DNA of 64,000 bases, taken from contig NKYR01000007.1 of NCBI GenBank assembly GCA_003184365.1, positions 310,001 to 374,000 of the forward strand, read 5' to 3'. Source of the stretch: Evernia prunastri (Eukaryota > Ascomycota > Lecanoromycetes > Lecanorales > Parmeliaceae). The notes under the pieces were generated by a model that saw only the letters and a list, made by a program, of their open reading frames with translations, had not been told where the DNA came from and ran no database searches. The translations under genes and the position numbers were made by a program. The first letter of the stretch is position 1; the number at the start of each line of letters is the position of its first letter. Of this stretch, positions 54,111 through 64,000 are shown piece after piece.

Positions 54111-54479
54111 GTGTGAATGGCAGAAGCCTAGGAATTGCTTTATCAACATTGAATATGTTGATAGATCTTGAATGCATATTGAGACTTGTCATGTGCCGAA
54201 GAAGTTCTTGGCAAATCTATGCAATCCCTCATAAAGCTTTGCTTGGTCTCCTAGATTTTCGGGAAAAGTTGAACGTCAAATGGCCTTTTTCCATGGTCAT
54301 TCTTGAACTTCCGTGCAGGAGAGAGCTAACGAAAGTGATCCAATATTATGAGGCTTTTGGGTTACAAGGGAAAAGGATAATCTTTAAGATCTCCATGGAA
54401 GGGATCGTGCCGGTTCCATATCCAGTCCCCGTTGACGGACCAGTGGGACATGCTCAGAGTCTTAAACCGAATTCCTTGT

Positions 54480-55180
54480 CACCCTAGTCATGTACACTTC
54501 ATGATGCAGAAGGGAGACTTTGATCATTTTACCTCGTAAATACACCGCCCAACCGAATTTGTACAATGTATATCGTACTGGTACTAGTAATGTTTCAGGG
54601 CACTCACAATCCGGGAAGATCCCTACGAGACCTCGGATCCAGTATTTATTTGGCTTGAAGGATTCGTCGATTGTCAATATTGGTGAAGAAGTCACAGACC
54701 AGGAGATGGCAGAGAAGTACAAGGTACTGCTGAAGACGAAACTTTTGGAGCACCACTTCGTGCTTGGGTCCAACGAATGAAGCTGTTGAGTTTCGCGAAA
54801 AGATTGGGAGGAAGACCATGGAGGTCGACGGACATCGGGTGAAACCCTACAATGGTCTGCCGGTACCTGATGTTGACCAGGACAATCCTGACTAGCGAGC
54901 CTGCGTACATGAGAGCGGCATTGCCTTACTCCCAACACACGTGAAGCCGCCGTTGTATTTAGATATGAGCTGGGCACATGGGGCATGAATGAAAAACCGA
55001 CCAATGGAGCTGGCAAGGCCAAGGATAAGCCGGATCTTGTATTTAATGTGTTTAGCTTACTTTCCCGCAGCAGATATAGCGTGAGCGGACCTCGTATAGG
55101 ACGTTTTCACGCTCGAGGTTGAATTGAAGGGAATTTGTATCTATCATTTATAGCAGTTGAAATTCCCAGGTCCTCATGAC
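54480..55180 (+). pseudogene. Unrecognised decayed gene
   Basis: Three protein-like blocks lie in order but in different frames: 54520-54780 (an open frame ending YKVLLKTKLLEHHFVLGSNE); then, one frame over from 54779, EAVEFREKIGRKTMEVDG to about 54893; then, from about 54943, EAAVVFRYELGTWGMNEK and DLVFNVFSLL to about 55120. The amino-acid texture of each block is convincing and they adjoin, so one ancestral gene with two or more frameshifts is likely. I do not recognise the family. It sits between two other relics. Confidence 0.5.
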
Positions 55181-55479
55181 TGACCCACAATCAGGGTTTC
55201 CAGCGCCGTATATCAATCCTACAATCCTTCGGCCCACATCCAAAACAATTAAAAGCGCTGGGGGTAATATTCCCCAGTCCACCCAATCCACACTTTCGAG
55301 CAATCCTTCCACCCTGATGCGTGATATGAGGAAAGCTCTTCGCATGACTGCTGGTAGCGCGCTCAAGCCGCACTGGCCACCCTACCCAAACCTAGTCTCG
55401 CGTTAAAGTCGGCCGATCCATGCTACAGGCCTCAACTCAAGCGACATTCTCAACGCGGGTGGGGCTTTCATCACACAAC

Positions 55480-56237
55480 TTTCACTCGAGTCCCAGGTCG
55501 AGACTACGCTGGCGTAGTCGCAAATGGACCGGTCGAGCTCATTGGGTAAGAGGTCTATGGAACAATCGAAGATTCTCTGAGTTCCTTAACCGATAGAACA
55601 CACGCCGAATATTGTCTAATTTCAATCGAGTCGCTCGCACAAAAACTGTCGAATCTCACCTTCGCACAGGCCGCGTCTATTGGCGTGCCATTCACCAAAG
55701 CGGCGTTGAAATTTCGCTGTGCTAATGTCCAGTCCACGGACATTGTCCTGGTACTTGGTGCTGTTGGATATACTGTTTGTGACCTGGCGAATTGAAAAGG
55801 CTGTAGAGTGCCCAAGGTCGGTCGCTCTGATGCCTCGCAACACCTCGACCGATCCCAGAACGCATGCTGCCAACACCTTGATCGACGGCAAGGGTGCCAA
55901 TTTCATAATTGATATTGATAAATGCAGGCTTGCTCTGTTTGGCAGCGCGCGGTCGTTTGCCCTACATTTCAGCCCGCCGAAAAGGGTCCACACGTTCAAC
56001 ATGTAGGAACTCTATCGTGAGGAGAAGATCATCATTGGTCCCAGTTCGGTGCTCACCACGTCGTCAGCCGCTGGGACCGATCGGAAAGCCATGAGAAGCG
56101 GATTCGAGAGTGGTCAATTGCATGCGACGAAGGATGAGGCTTTCGAGAAGACCAGTATTGAAGATGCAGTCGGCGCGTATGAGGCAGTGAAGAAGGGCCA
56201 GGGTCAGGGAAGGAAATATGTGATTTATTTCTCGTAA
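55480..56237 (+). pseudogene. Zinc-type alcohol dehydrogenase / quinone oxidoreductase (MDR) pseudogene
   Basis: Plus-strand blocks in MDR order: GRDYAGVVANGPVELIG, then an in-frame TAA, EVYGTIEDSL, LTFAQAASIGVPFTKAAL, and DIVLVLGAVGYTVCDLA (the Rossmann nucleotide-binding turn, with an altered GxGxxG) followed by a stop. After further frameshifts the family's ending appears: SGFESGQLHATKDEAFEKTS, SIEDAVGAYEAVKKG and RKYVIYFS, stopping at 56237. Several stops and shifts make it dead. It was an NADPH-dependent reductase of secondary or xenobiotic metabolism type. Confidence 0.75.
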
Positions 56238-57950
56238 GTCCAACTACCAAACCGTGACACCAGCGTATTTCACAGCGTGGAGTGGTCTTCCTGTGAGTGT
56301 GTCTTTTCTAGACTCAATCGGCCCGAGAAAAAGCGAGCTAAAGTATCTAATGAGTTCCGGCGAAATTCGAGTATTCGATATTCTGGTAGGTCGAAGCCTG
56401 GCGTGAGTTGGCTGAACTGTACGTATCTCACGGTAGTCTTGAGCTCGTCAGAGATGTAGTACCTACCCTATGTCAAGCCGGTCCTCATTTAGACCAATTT
56501 CTTCAATCTACCACTTACCCCTGAGAAAAACCACAACATCTTCCACCAAGCCGGTCCATCATATCTCATCGGCCTAATGTCTAAATCTTTGGCCTTACTT
56601 GTGAAATATTCGAACTGTAGCTTCGAGAAGCGTGTCAACCATGCAGACAAATGGAAAGACAGTACGATGACGAGAATCCCTGGTCAACTTCCATTCGCTT
56701 CCAACACTTGTGCCGCTATCAGGACTGTAACTCAGGAAGTACCAAGAAGGTCTCATGGAGAAGAATTCGTGAGACGAATCTGCCAAAGATGTCTTTAACG
56801 ATCCAAATCTTGCATAAGTCTTGCAGCCAGATATCCCCGCTCGCAGTTCCCAAAGACGACCGTTCCTGAATGCACCATTGGAAGTAGGCTTCAGCGGTAT
56901 GGCGTTTCTTGATACGTTTCGTAATACTTCCTACGGTTTGCGATACCGTCTGCAACCACCTTGAACAATCCCGAACTACAAACATCGCAAGAGATAGTGC
57001 GCTCAGATTCGTCTGATATATGTTTCCTGCTGCCGTTAGCCTATGGACCTCTTTGTATCAATTTGCATCAAGGGAGAGAGGCAGGCCAAGAGCGACAGGC
57101 AGGCACGCGGGAAAGGGCAACAGACTAAGATAGGTAAGTAGTTGCACTATTTCTCGAGGCTGCAAAGTATTATTGGCTGGTGGAGATGCTCGGACGGGAC
57201 GTAGACGAAGGTCTCGCGTTGCACTTTACCATTTCATGCGTGGAGAATGTTGTCTTGTGATTATCTTGGCAGATGGTGTGTGTCGAACATTGTCATGTTT
57301 GAACCCATTTTGTTTCCATCAATTCTGGCGATAGCAAGATAGTTCCCCACGTTCATGGTATCCATTGATTTGACTTGGAATACGGTGTGTAACTAGACTC
57401 TGTTATCACTTTGAAGATTAACGAATAGAGGTTCGGATTCATCGAAATTTATCTTGCATCCGCCGTATAATAGATCAGAATAATTCCTCTACGAGATTCA
57501 ATACCCTTACTATTGACATCCGGTTGCTATAAAGATATCAGAAATATATCAATTATTCTTACTCTAAAGTAAGTTGTATCCGAGGTTTCCTTTCGAACCT
57601 CTTTTCATCTTCTTTAGTTCCGTAATTCTGAATAAAATTCCAGCTACATTAGAATTGCAAGATCGAGAATATTTCTTGATAAGTATAAACATTGTCAGCA
57701 ATTTTTATGTCTAATGATAGCATCACACAGCTTGATGAGGGCTCAGGGAACGAAATTCTCTGTATTTATGCGAAGAACAATACATTTTGAACACGCTAAT
57801 TCTCCCGCCACCACGCGGGTGACTATGGCGCTACTCGGCAGTTTTCTTAAGTAAAGTAAGGTACTCTCAAAGTAGGAGCACCGATATAGGCACCTCTTGC
57901 TCGCCGCTTCGAATCTACGTCTCCTATTAGTCTCCCTCGCCTTGTTCGCC
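56238..57950. other. Intergenic, 1.7 kb, no supported gene
   Basis: Frames of 60-90 codons on both strands near 56280-56990 are unrecognised and overlap each other. The part from about 57420 to 57720 is AT-richer than its surroundings. The last part is the SNW1 promoter. Confidence 0.45.
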
Positions 57951-59815
57951 ATGACATCTGTTGCAACATCACTAGCGAAGGCTTTGCCGAAGCCAATATA
58001 CGCTGGCGAACATGAGGAATTACCTAACCAGCCAAGAGGTCCCAGAATCCTAGGTCCTGGATCTTTAGATGAAACGCAGGTAATTCTAAAGGTGAGCTGA
58101 TGTCTGCTCCGGAAAAGTAGCAACTTTGACTTTACTGATTGATACTCTGCACAGCGAAATGGACCTCCAGCATACGGATCGAGAGCAGGATGGCGTCCAA
58201 GGTCAGCGGAGGACTATGGCGATGGCGGGGCGTTTCCAGAGATCCCAGTGGCCCAGTACCCTCTCGACATGGGCAGAAAGTCTTCTTCGTCATCAAACGC
58301 TTTGGCTGTGCAAGTCGATGCCGAGGGCAAGGTCAAATACGACGCCATTGCTCGGCAAGGCCATAATGACAAGCGGATTGTCCACACAAATTTTCAGGAT
58401 CTTATCCCATTAAGACAGAGAGCGGATGTTGGGCAGATATCTTTGGATCGGCCTTCGGAAGAAGAGACCGCTGCGCAGACGGAGAAGACAAAGGAGGCTC
58501 TGGCAAAATTGGTTTCTGGAGCTGTAGCGGCGCAGAAGCCGAAGAACGTCAAGGGTATCACCAGGAACGACCCTACCTACGTCCGTTACACCCCTGCAAA
58601 TCAAATGGGAGATGTAACCCGCAAGAATGATAGGATCATGAAGATCGTAGAGAGGCAACAGGACCCCATGGAGCCCCCGAAATTCAAGTCAGTCTACAAT
58701 CCGGAACGATTCGTTCCTCAGAACGCTGAATGCTGACTACGCTATCTTTTAGACACAAGAAGATTCCCAGAGGCCCTCCTTCACCGCCACCACCAGTCAT
58801 GCACTCTCCACCCCGCAAGCTCACCGCAGAAGATCAAGAGGCTTGGAAAATTCCTCCTCCCGTTTCGAATTGGAAAAATCCAAAGGGATACACTGTACCA
58901 TTAGACAAGCGCTTAGCGGCCGACGGTCGCGGTCTACAGGACGTTACAATTAACGACAAGTTCGCCCAATTTGCAGAGGCTCTATTCACTGCGGACCGTC
59001 ATGCTAGAGAGGAGGTGAAGCAGAGAGCGGCTATGCAGCAAAAGGTTGCAGAAAGGGAACGGATGGAGAAAGAAGACGAACTACGGATGCTTGCACAAAA
59101 AGCCCGTGAGGAACGATCAATGGCTGGGAGACATACATCACACGCGCGGTCCCCCCTGGACGGTGGGAGTCGATCATCGTCCTACAGCCGGTCAGACAGC
59201 GAGGACGAAGCTACAAGGGAACGAGAACAAATGCGGAGGGAGAGGAGGCGAGAGGACGAGAAACAATCTCGCCAGTCGCGCATGGGCACAGAACGCCGAA
59301 TTCAGATGTTAGCAAGGGAGCAAAATAGGGATATTTCGGAAAAGGTGGCTTTGGGCCTGGCAAAGCCTACACAATCATCGGAATCGATGTGGGATTCGCG
59401 TCTCTTCAACCAGACCAGTGGATTTGATACAGGGTTCAACGAAGACCAAGCCTATGACAAGCCTCTCTTCGCTGCTCAAGACGCTATCAGCAGTATATAC
59501 AGGCCTCGTGCGAATGTTGATGATGATGATGAGGACGGGGACGCTGGGGGGAAGGAGTATGACAAGATCGCAAAAAGCAATCGCTTCGAAGTGCTAGGGA
59601 AAGCTAAGGAAGGGTTCAAGGGCGCGGCTGATGCGGAAGTGCGAGATGGCCCGGTGCAATTCGAGAAAGACGTTTCGAATGCCGCGGATCCTTTCCATAT
59701 CGATGAGATGATAAGGGACGTGACCGGAGGCCCAGGTGGGAACAAGCGGTACGGAGTGGAGGAGACGGAGGAGAGAGTGCCCAAGCGGGCGAGAGTAGAC
59801 GATGATGATCGTTGA
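57951..59815 (+). CDS. PRP45: SNW1/Prp45 pre-mRNA-processing protein
   Basis: Exons 57951-58091, 58155-58687 and 58753-59815; 578 residues. The SNW core (about 170-330) is evident: DPTYVRYTPANQ, RIMKIVERQQDPMEPPKFKH, KIPRGPPSPPPPVMHSPPRK, WKIPPPVSNWKNPKGYT and PLDKRLAADGRGLQD, with the SNWKN motif that names the family. The N-terminal part includes KIPPY-like NGPPAYGSRAGWRPR and AYGDGGAFPEIP-type sequence. A charged coiled coil and a Ser/Arg/Glu-rich tail follow, ending in an acidic and basic stretch. SNW proteins are part of the NineTeen-related/activated spliceosome and also act in transcription. The tail is longer than yeast Prp45 and matches metazoan and fission yeast forms. It converges on PWP2, with 153 bp between stops. 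Confidence 0.95.
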
Positions 59816-59968
59816 GATCCCTTTGCAAATTCGATATCCAACAAAGGTCTAAGGACCAGCTCCCGTTCCTATCGCCATGTCTGAGCTTTATTGAGAGAAC
59901 GGTGCCAATGAACAGGTCTACGCCGAAAGCCGAGCAAAGCTTCATTGTAACCGGGATTTTGTGAGATA

Positions 59969-62877
59969 CTAATCTACGTCATCTTCTTGGTCGTCTAGGC
60001 CAATCCATTCGCGTTCCACGTCCTCATTGTCATGATTGTCAAAAGCACCGTTGCCATTCACCATCAATAGCATCTTTTCCGGCTTGTGATCCACGCCTGC
60101 GGGAAGCAACGGCTGTGCCAGCAAATAGTCTAACGCATAAACATTGTCATCCGCTAACCTAGCCAACTCGAAATGGATTTTTGCTATCGCCCTTTGTACA
60201 GTTCGCAACTCGGTGGCGAATGAATTGCTGTGATCTTTTAGGTAGGGACCATGCAATTGTAGTACGGCTTCGATCCATCGGAGATTGAACTCGAGGTGAG
60301 GACTCTCATCGATAGCTTGGGTGACGAAGCGTAGGAGTCGAGCTAGGTATACGAGTGGCAATTGTTTGACAAGTAGAACGATGTTGGTATTGGGAATTGC
60401 TTCATATACCCGACGAATCAAAAGCCGCTCGTTGAGTCGGAAAGCCATAACGAGGGCAAGAAGAAAATCTTTCTCTTTGACGGCTTGTAGGGTAGAAGCC
60501 GGTGTGATGTTGATGTCGAGATCGAAAGGGTCGAATTGGACAACGTTATCAAGCGAGTAGACAAGGAGACCCTCCGTCGATGCGGCACAAAAAGCTCTGC
60601 CGGTTGGCGAGAATGCAATTGCTGGTACGCGCACTTCCGGCCGCGTCCGACGAACGGAAAGGTCGCCACGATTAGCGCCAGGTAGTGTACGGTCAATGCG
60701 ATCTTCGAGGTCCGAAGCTTCACCCTGCTCATCTATCAATCCTCTTGGACCAGCTTCGGTAAGATTGCGGCTGTTTAAAAACTCTTGGGTGCCCTCCAAC
60801 GACAAGTTGACAGAAACGGTATATTTTTTGATGAGTGTGCCGGACTGGACATCGTAGAGACATATGTACTTGGAATTTCCACCAGCGAGAACACAGCTAC
60901 CATCCGCACTGTAAGCTATAGAGTTGAAGGACTTAGTCCCGGCAAGATTGGCTGCGGTCCGTCTATCTGAAATTTTTCGACCGCCTGAGACGTCACGACG
61001 ACCATCCACACCAGCTTCTTGACTAGCTTCAGAGACGCACCAGAATGTTAGCTGACCATCCAAAGTAGATACGGCTACCTGTTTCGAATCTGGGCGAAAT
61101 GCAACATCAAGGACATCAGCCTGTAGCTGTATTGGCTCACTGGTCTGGTTTCGACCGAAAATGCTCCAGATGCGCACTGTGTGGTCCCAACTGCCACTGA
61201 CGACGATATCACCGGAAGGTGCAAATGCCAACGATGCGACTGGGCCCTCGTGCCCAGACAATTGATCGAGAAGTTGGCCCGTTTGGACTGACCAGATGTG
61301 GATGCCAAAGGAGTCCAGAGATCCCGCGCATATGACTTCACCACTGGGGTCCACAGCGACACAAGAAAATGATAATCGGGTCGGTGCTGTGAATGTTCTG
61401 AAATTCCGATACCTTATCAGATCCCACGCTCTGATTGAGCCATCAAGACTTGAGGTGAAAAGAACGTTCCCTCTCTTCGCAAATTCGCAGGCAGTTACGG
61501 CACTCGAATGCTCGGTAAACGTGACAATACAGAAGCCTGATTGTGTGTCCCAGACCTTGATCTTCCCGTCATCCGCAGTCGTAATGATTCGTTGACCATC
61601 TGGAGAGTACACCAAAGCGTTCATGGAATCGAAATGGCCTTGTTGTTTCAGGATGTAGGACTCTGATTGCCACTCCCAAACAAGCAGTTGGCCAAGTCTC
61701 GAAGCACCAAACGCCAGCCAGTCTCCAGATTTGTTCAAAGTCACAACATCTATCTCATTTTGAGATATACTAAGTTATTGTCGTCAGCTCTATTTTGTGA
61801 AGCGATCAACATCGCGGAACCGCACCTTAACTTATGTATCATGTTGAAATCCGGGAGCTCATACAATCCAAACAGCCCATTAGAAAAGCCGGCTACAAGT
61901 AGATTAGATTCTGCATGGTATGCAGCACACTTGACTTTGGCATTGTTCTGCATAAAATAGTGTCGCTGTATAATTCTCCACTGCAGAGAGTCTCCATCAT
62001 CTCCCCGAATATCGATGTTCCCATTCGCGTCTGATCGCTGGGAGTAACTCCATCTAAAGAGCGCACCATCTTGGCTTATTGTGTAAATCTGACTTGATAT
62101 CAGGAATAATTCTAGTAATGGTAGGTATTTCAGCTTACTTCTTCCTGATCGTTTGAGAACCATGCATCCAACACCCCTTCTCGATGGCCTGCTAGGATTG
62201 TAGGGATGAAGCCATCTTCGGGATCGAAGCTCCATATTCGAGCTGTGAGATCTTTTGAGGAACTCAAGAAGAAGCGAGAGTCGCTCGACCACTCTATACT
62301 CTGAACAATGTCGAAGTGCCCAGCATGCACCCTATGCCGTACGAAAGGCGCAAATTCGAGACCCTCTTCTGTATTTGCATCTGGTGTCGAAGGTGCTTTC
62401 CACACTTGAATAGATGTCCCAATGCCAACGGCGAAATGGTGACCGGAAGGCGAAAAGGCTAGGGCGGAGACGGCCGCTTTAAAAGAGAAGTGATAAAGGG
62501 CAAGTCGCCGTGGAAAGTTGGCGAGAATGGCACGACCATCTTCGTCAATAGAGAGGAGTAGGTTTCCGTGCGGATTGAGGGCTAAGCGGGATATATTTCG
62601 GCGATGGGAAAAGGGAAGAGTGTAGGACTTATTGCTGATAATGTCAGTCTCGTTAGAGTTCAAACAGTTGCCAAATGCTGGAGCCACGTACTTTATCAGG
62701 TCAAACACAGTGACTCGGTTACCAACTGGTGAAAGCAGACAGGTCCCATCCGGAGTGAAGAGAAGATTTCCTTTGCAATAGACTGTGCCCAGCAAATTAG
62801 AGAACTGTTGCCAAACCTTAGTTTCTGCGAAAACGGTGAAACACAAGGCATATAGATACCTTGAATTCGGTCTTCAT
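59969..62877 (-). CDS. PWP2: Periodic tryptophan protein 2 (Pwp2/Utp1), SSU processome
   Basis: Exons 62877-62860 (18 bases), 62804-62139, 62088-61826 and 61769-59969; 915 residues. The first exon encodes only MKTEFK and joins FSNLLGTVY, the conserved family start. Two WD40 propellers span about 10-600 (e.g. HRRNISRLALNPHGNLLLSI, FVRHRVHAGHFDIV, GHFDSMNALVYSPDGQRI, SLDGSIRAWDLIRYRNFRTF, GSWDHTVRIWSIFGR). The C-terminal Utp12-like helical domain (about 680-850) includes LLALVMAFRLNE and EFNLRWIEAVL. An acidic tail ends with WIGLDDQEDD. Pwp2 is a nucleolar UtpB-complex subunit needed for 18S rRNA maturation. It is divergent from the septin, with 365 bp between ATGs. Confidence 0.96.
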
Positions 62878-63242
62878 ACCGGCCACCTAAATACAAGACT
62901 TGAAGTACATCCTTCGTTCTGCCGATCTGTGGTGGTTACTGGTTGCGCAAGAATTTTACGAATTCACCTAAATAAGGTACGAGGGTACTTGCTTACCTTG
63001 GGAATTTTGCTAAAAGTGAAAGCTCGGATCATTGCGCTAGTGCTAAAGTAAAAGGTTGGCCCCTTCTCCCCTTTAAACGGCTCTGTTTTGGACAGGTGAA
63101 CCTACTCACGAATTCAACCACCAACTCTCACCAACTACACTAATCTCCTCTTTCAATTGCAAGGGACAGGAAAGCCTTGGATGTACACTAAGACCAGCTC
63201 TTAGATCCAATTACTGTGTCATCCTGCAACGAGAGCTTCAAG
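62878..63242. promoter_or_regulatory. Shared divergent promoter of PWP2 and septin genes
   Basis: 365 bp between the two start codons, including a CCCCTTCTCCCC pyrimidine tract at 63059-63071. No specific factor site can be assigned. Confidence 0.5.
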
Positions 63243-64000
63243 ATGGCCCCAGCAATGTCCGAGGCTGCTTCGCCAATTGGCATTGCCAATGTGGGTCAAT
63301 TTCACATACCTCAGGGAGACCTGCTAACATGTGCCGCTCGGTGTAGCTTCCAAACCAGAGGTAACACCTTGACCTGTCCGAAAAGCGCAATCCAACTTCG
63401 ACTGACCTTTGCCTCCAGGCATAAGATCGTTGCTAAACGAGGAGCTGCGTTCACCATTATGGTATCCTTCCACAATATCAGTGAGTTACTTGAGTAAACT
63501 GATGTGTCTCAGGTTGCAGGCGAATCAGGCCTAGGGAAGACGACCTTCATCAATACCTTATTCTCGACAACAATCAAGAACTACGCAGACCACAGGCGCC
63601 GCCATGCAAAACAGGTAGACAAGACTGTCGAGATTGAGATCACTAAGGCTGAGCTGGAAGAAAAATTCTTCAAGGGTAAGATGTTCAACTGCTTGGGCTT
63701 TTTGATGTGCTTATTCTAAAATGATGGGACAGTCCGCTTGACCGTCATCGATACTCCTGGCTTCGGGGACTACGTTAACAACCGCGACTCATGGATGCCA
63801 ATCATAGAGTTCTTGGACGACCAACACGAGTCGTACATGTTGCAAGAACAACAGCCTCGCCGAGCCGACAGGATCGATCTCCGTGTTCACGCCTGCCTTT
63901 ACTTCATCAGACCAACCGGCCATACTTTGAAGCCTCTGGATATTGAAGTCATGAAGCGGTTGAGCTCCAGAGTCAACCTCATTCCTGTCGTGGCCAAAGC
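63243..64000 (+). CDS. Septin, Cdc12/AspC-type, 5' part (runs off the window)
   Basis: Exons 63243-63290, 63347-63360 (14 bases), 63419-63461, 63513-63675 and 63733 to beyond 64000. The N-terminus reads MAPAMSEAASPIGIAN; the 14-base exon supplies LPNQ and two bases of Arg, completing the polybasic-linked start typical of Cdc12 septins (LPNQRHKIV). The GTPase domain shows the P-loop GESGLGKTTFINTLF, switch region VEIEITKAELEEKFF, G3 DTPGFGDYVNNRDSW, DDQHESYMLQEQQP and LYFIRPTGHTLKPLDIEVMKRL. The window ends in the sequence just before the AKAD base-specificity motif. Septins form filaments at the division site. The QEQQP and DDQHxSYM motifs place it with Cdc12 rather than Cdc3, Cdc10 or Cdc11. 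Confidence 0.93.

Noticed and set aside
54462..55022. 186-codon minus-strand frame
   Set aside because: It is antisense to the plus-strand relic blocks, which have far more protein-like texture; probably a shadow of the decayed gene.

Overview
The window is nuclear DNA from a filamentous ascomycete (Pezizomycotina; a Dothideomycete-like genome would fit, but I cannot name a species). The evidence is: many short introns (about 40-70 bp, GTNNGN donors, CTNAC-like branch points, YAG acceptors); recognisable fungal proteins; and AT-rich blocks in which C is almost never followed by A, the footprint of repeat-induced point mutation (RIP). Several reading frames in this DNA open on TTG or GTG, so I reset starts to ATG where the sequence allowed, and I assembled spliced models by hand. 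All spliced coordinates are predictions whose phase I checked.

Layout. 1-14.5 kb is accessory: lineage-specific hypothetical genes, a degenerate protein-kinase-like gene, a tiny chromodomain protein, a small Cys-rich protein and a decayed aminoglycoside-phosphotransferase-like gene. 14.6-19.3 kb is a transposon island: RIP-mutated AT-rich DNA holding two nearly identical, un-RIPed 3' ends of a Tad-like LINE (one with a clear target-site duplication, the other abutting an N), plus a small inverted-repeat element. 20.1-42.1 kb is mostly core genes: a WD40/inositol-5-phosphatase fusion, a CHY zinc-finger protein, proteasome alpha4, a D-lactate/D-2-hydroxyglutarate dehydrogenase, a Sid1/SepL-like germinal-centre kinase, a DUF4048 protein, Tim22, sulfite oxidase and a DUF3292/GRAM-like membrane protein. 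Between them sit several non-autonomous mobile elements, including a hAT-type MITE with a perfect 8-bp duplication and a foldback nested in a larger foldback. 42.6-56.2 kb mixes core genes (F-box protein, Nrp1-like RNA-binding protein, RA-PH protein) with gene relics: a GH16 glucanase, a carboxymuconolactone-decarboxylase-like gene, an unrecognised gene and a zinc-type alcohol dehydrogenase. 58-64 kb holds SNW1/Prp45, Pwp2/Utp1 and the 5' part of a Cdc12-type septin.

The core genes are unrelated housekeeping functions (splicing, ribosome biogenesis, proteasome, mitochondrial import, septation signalling), not an operon-like pathway, although the Sid1-like kinase and the septin both act in cytokinesis. 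Divergent pairs (alpha4/dehydrogenase; Pwp2/septin) share short intergenic promoters. I did not find a clear new multi-gene system. The most noteworthy items are very small exons (5, 7 and 14 nt) in three conserved genes, the well-bounded mobile elements with intact target-site duplications, one of which lies 218 bp upstream of a kinase start codon, and RIP-free duplicated LINE copies lying in RIP-destroyed DNA.
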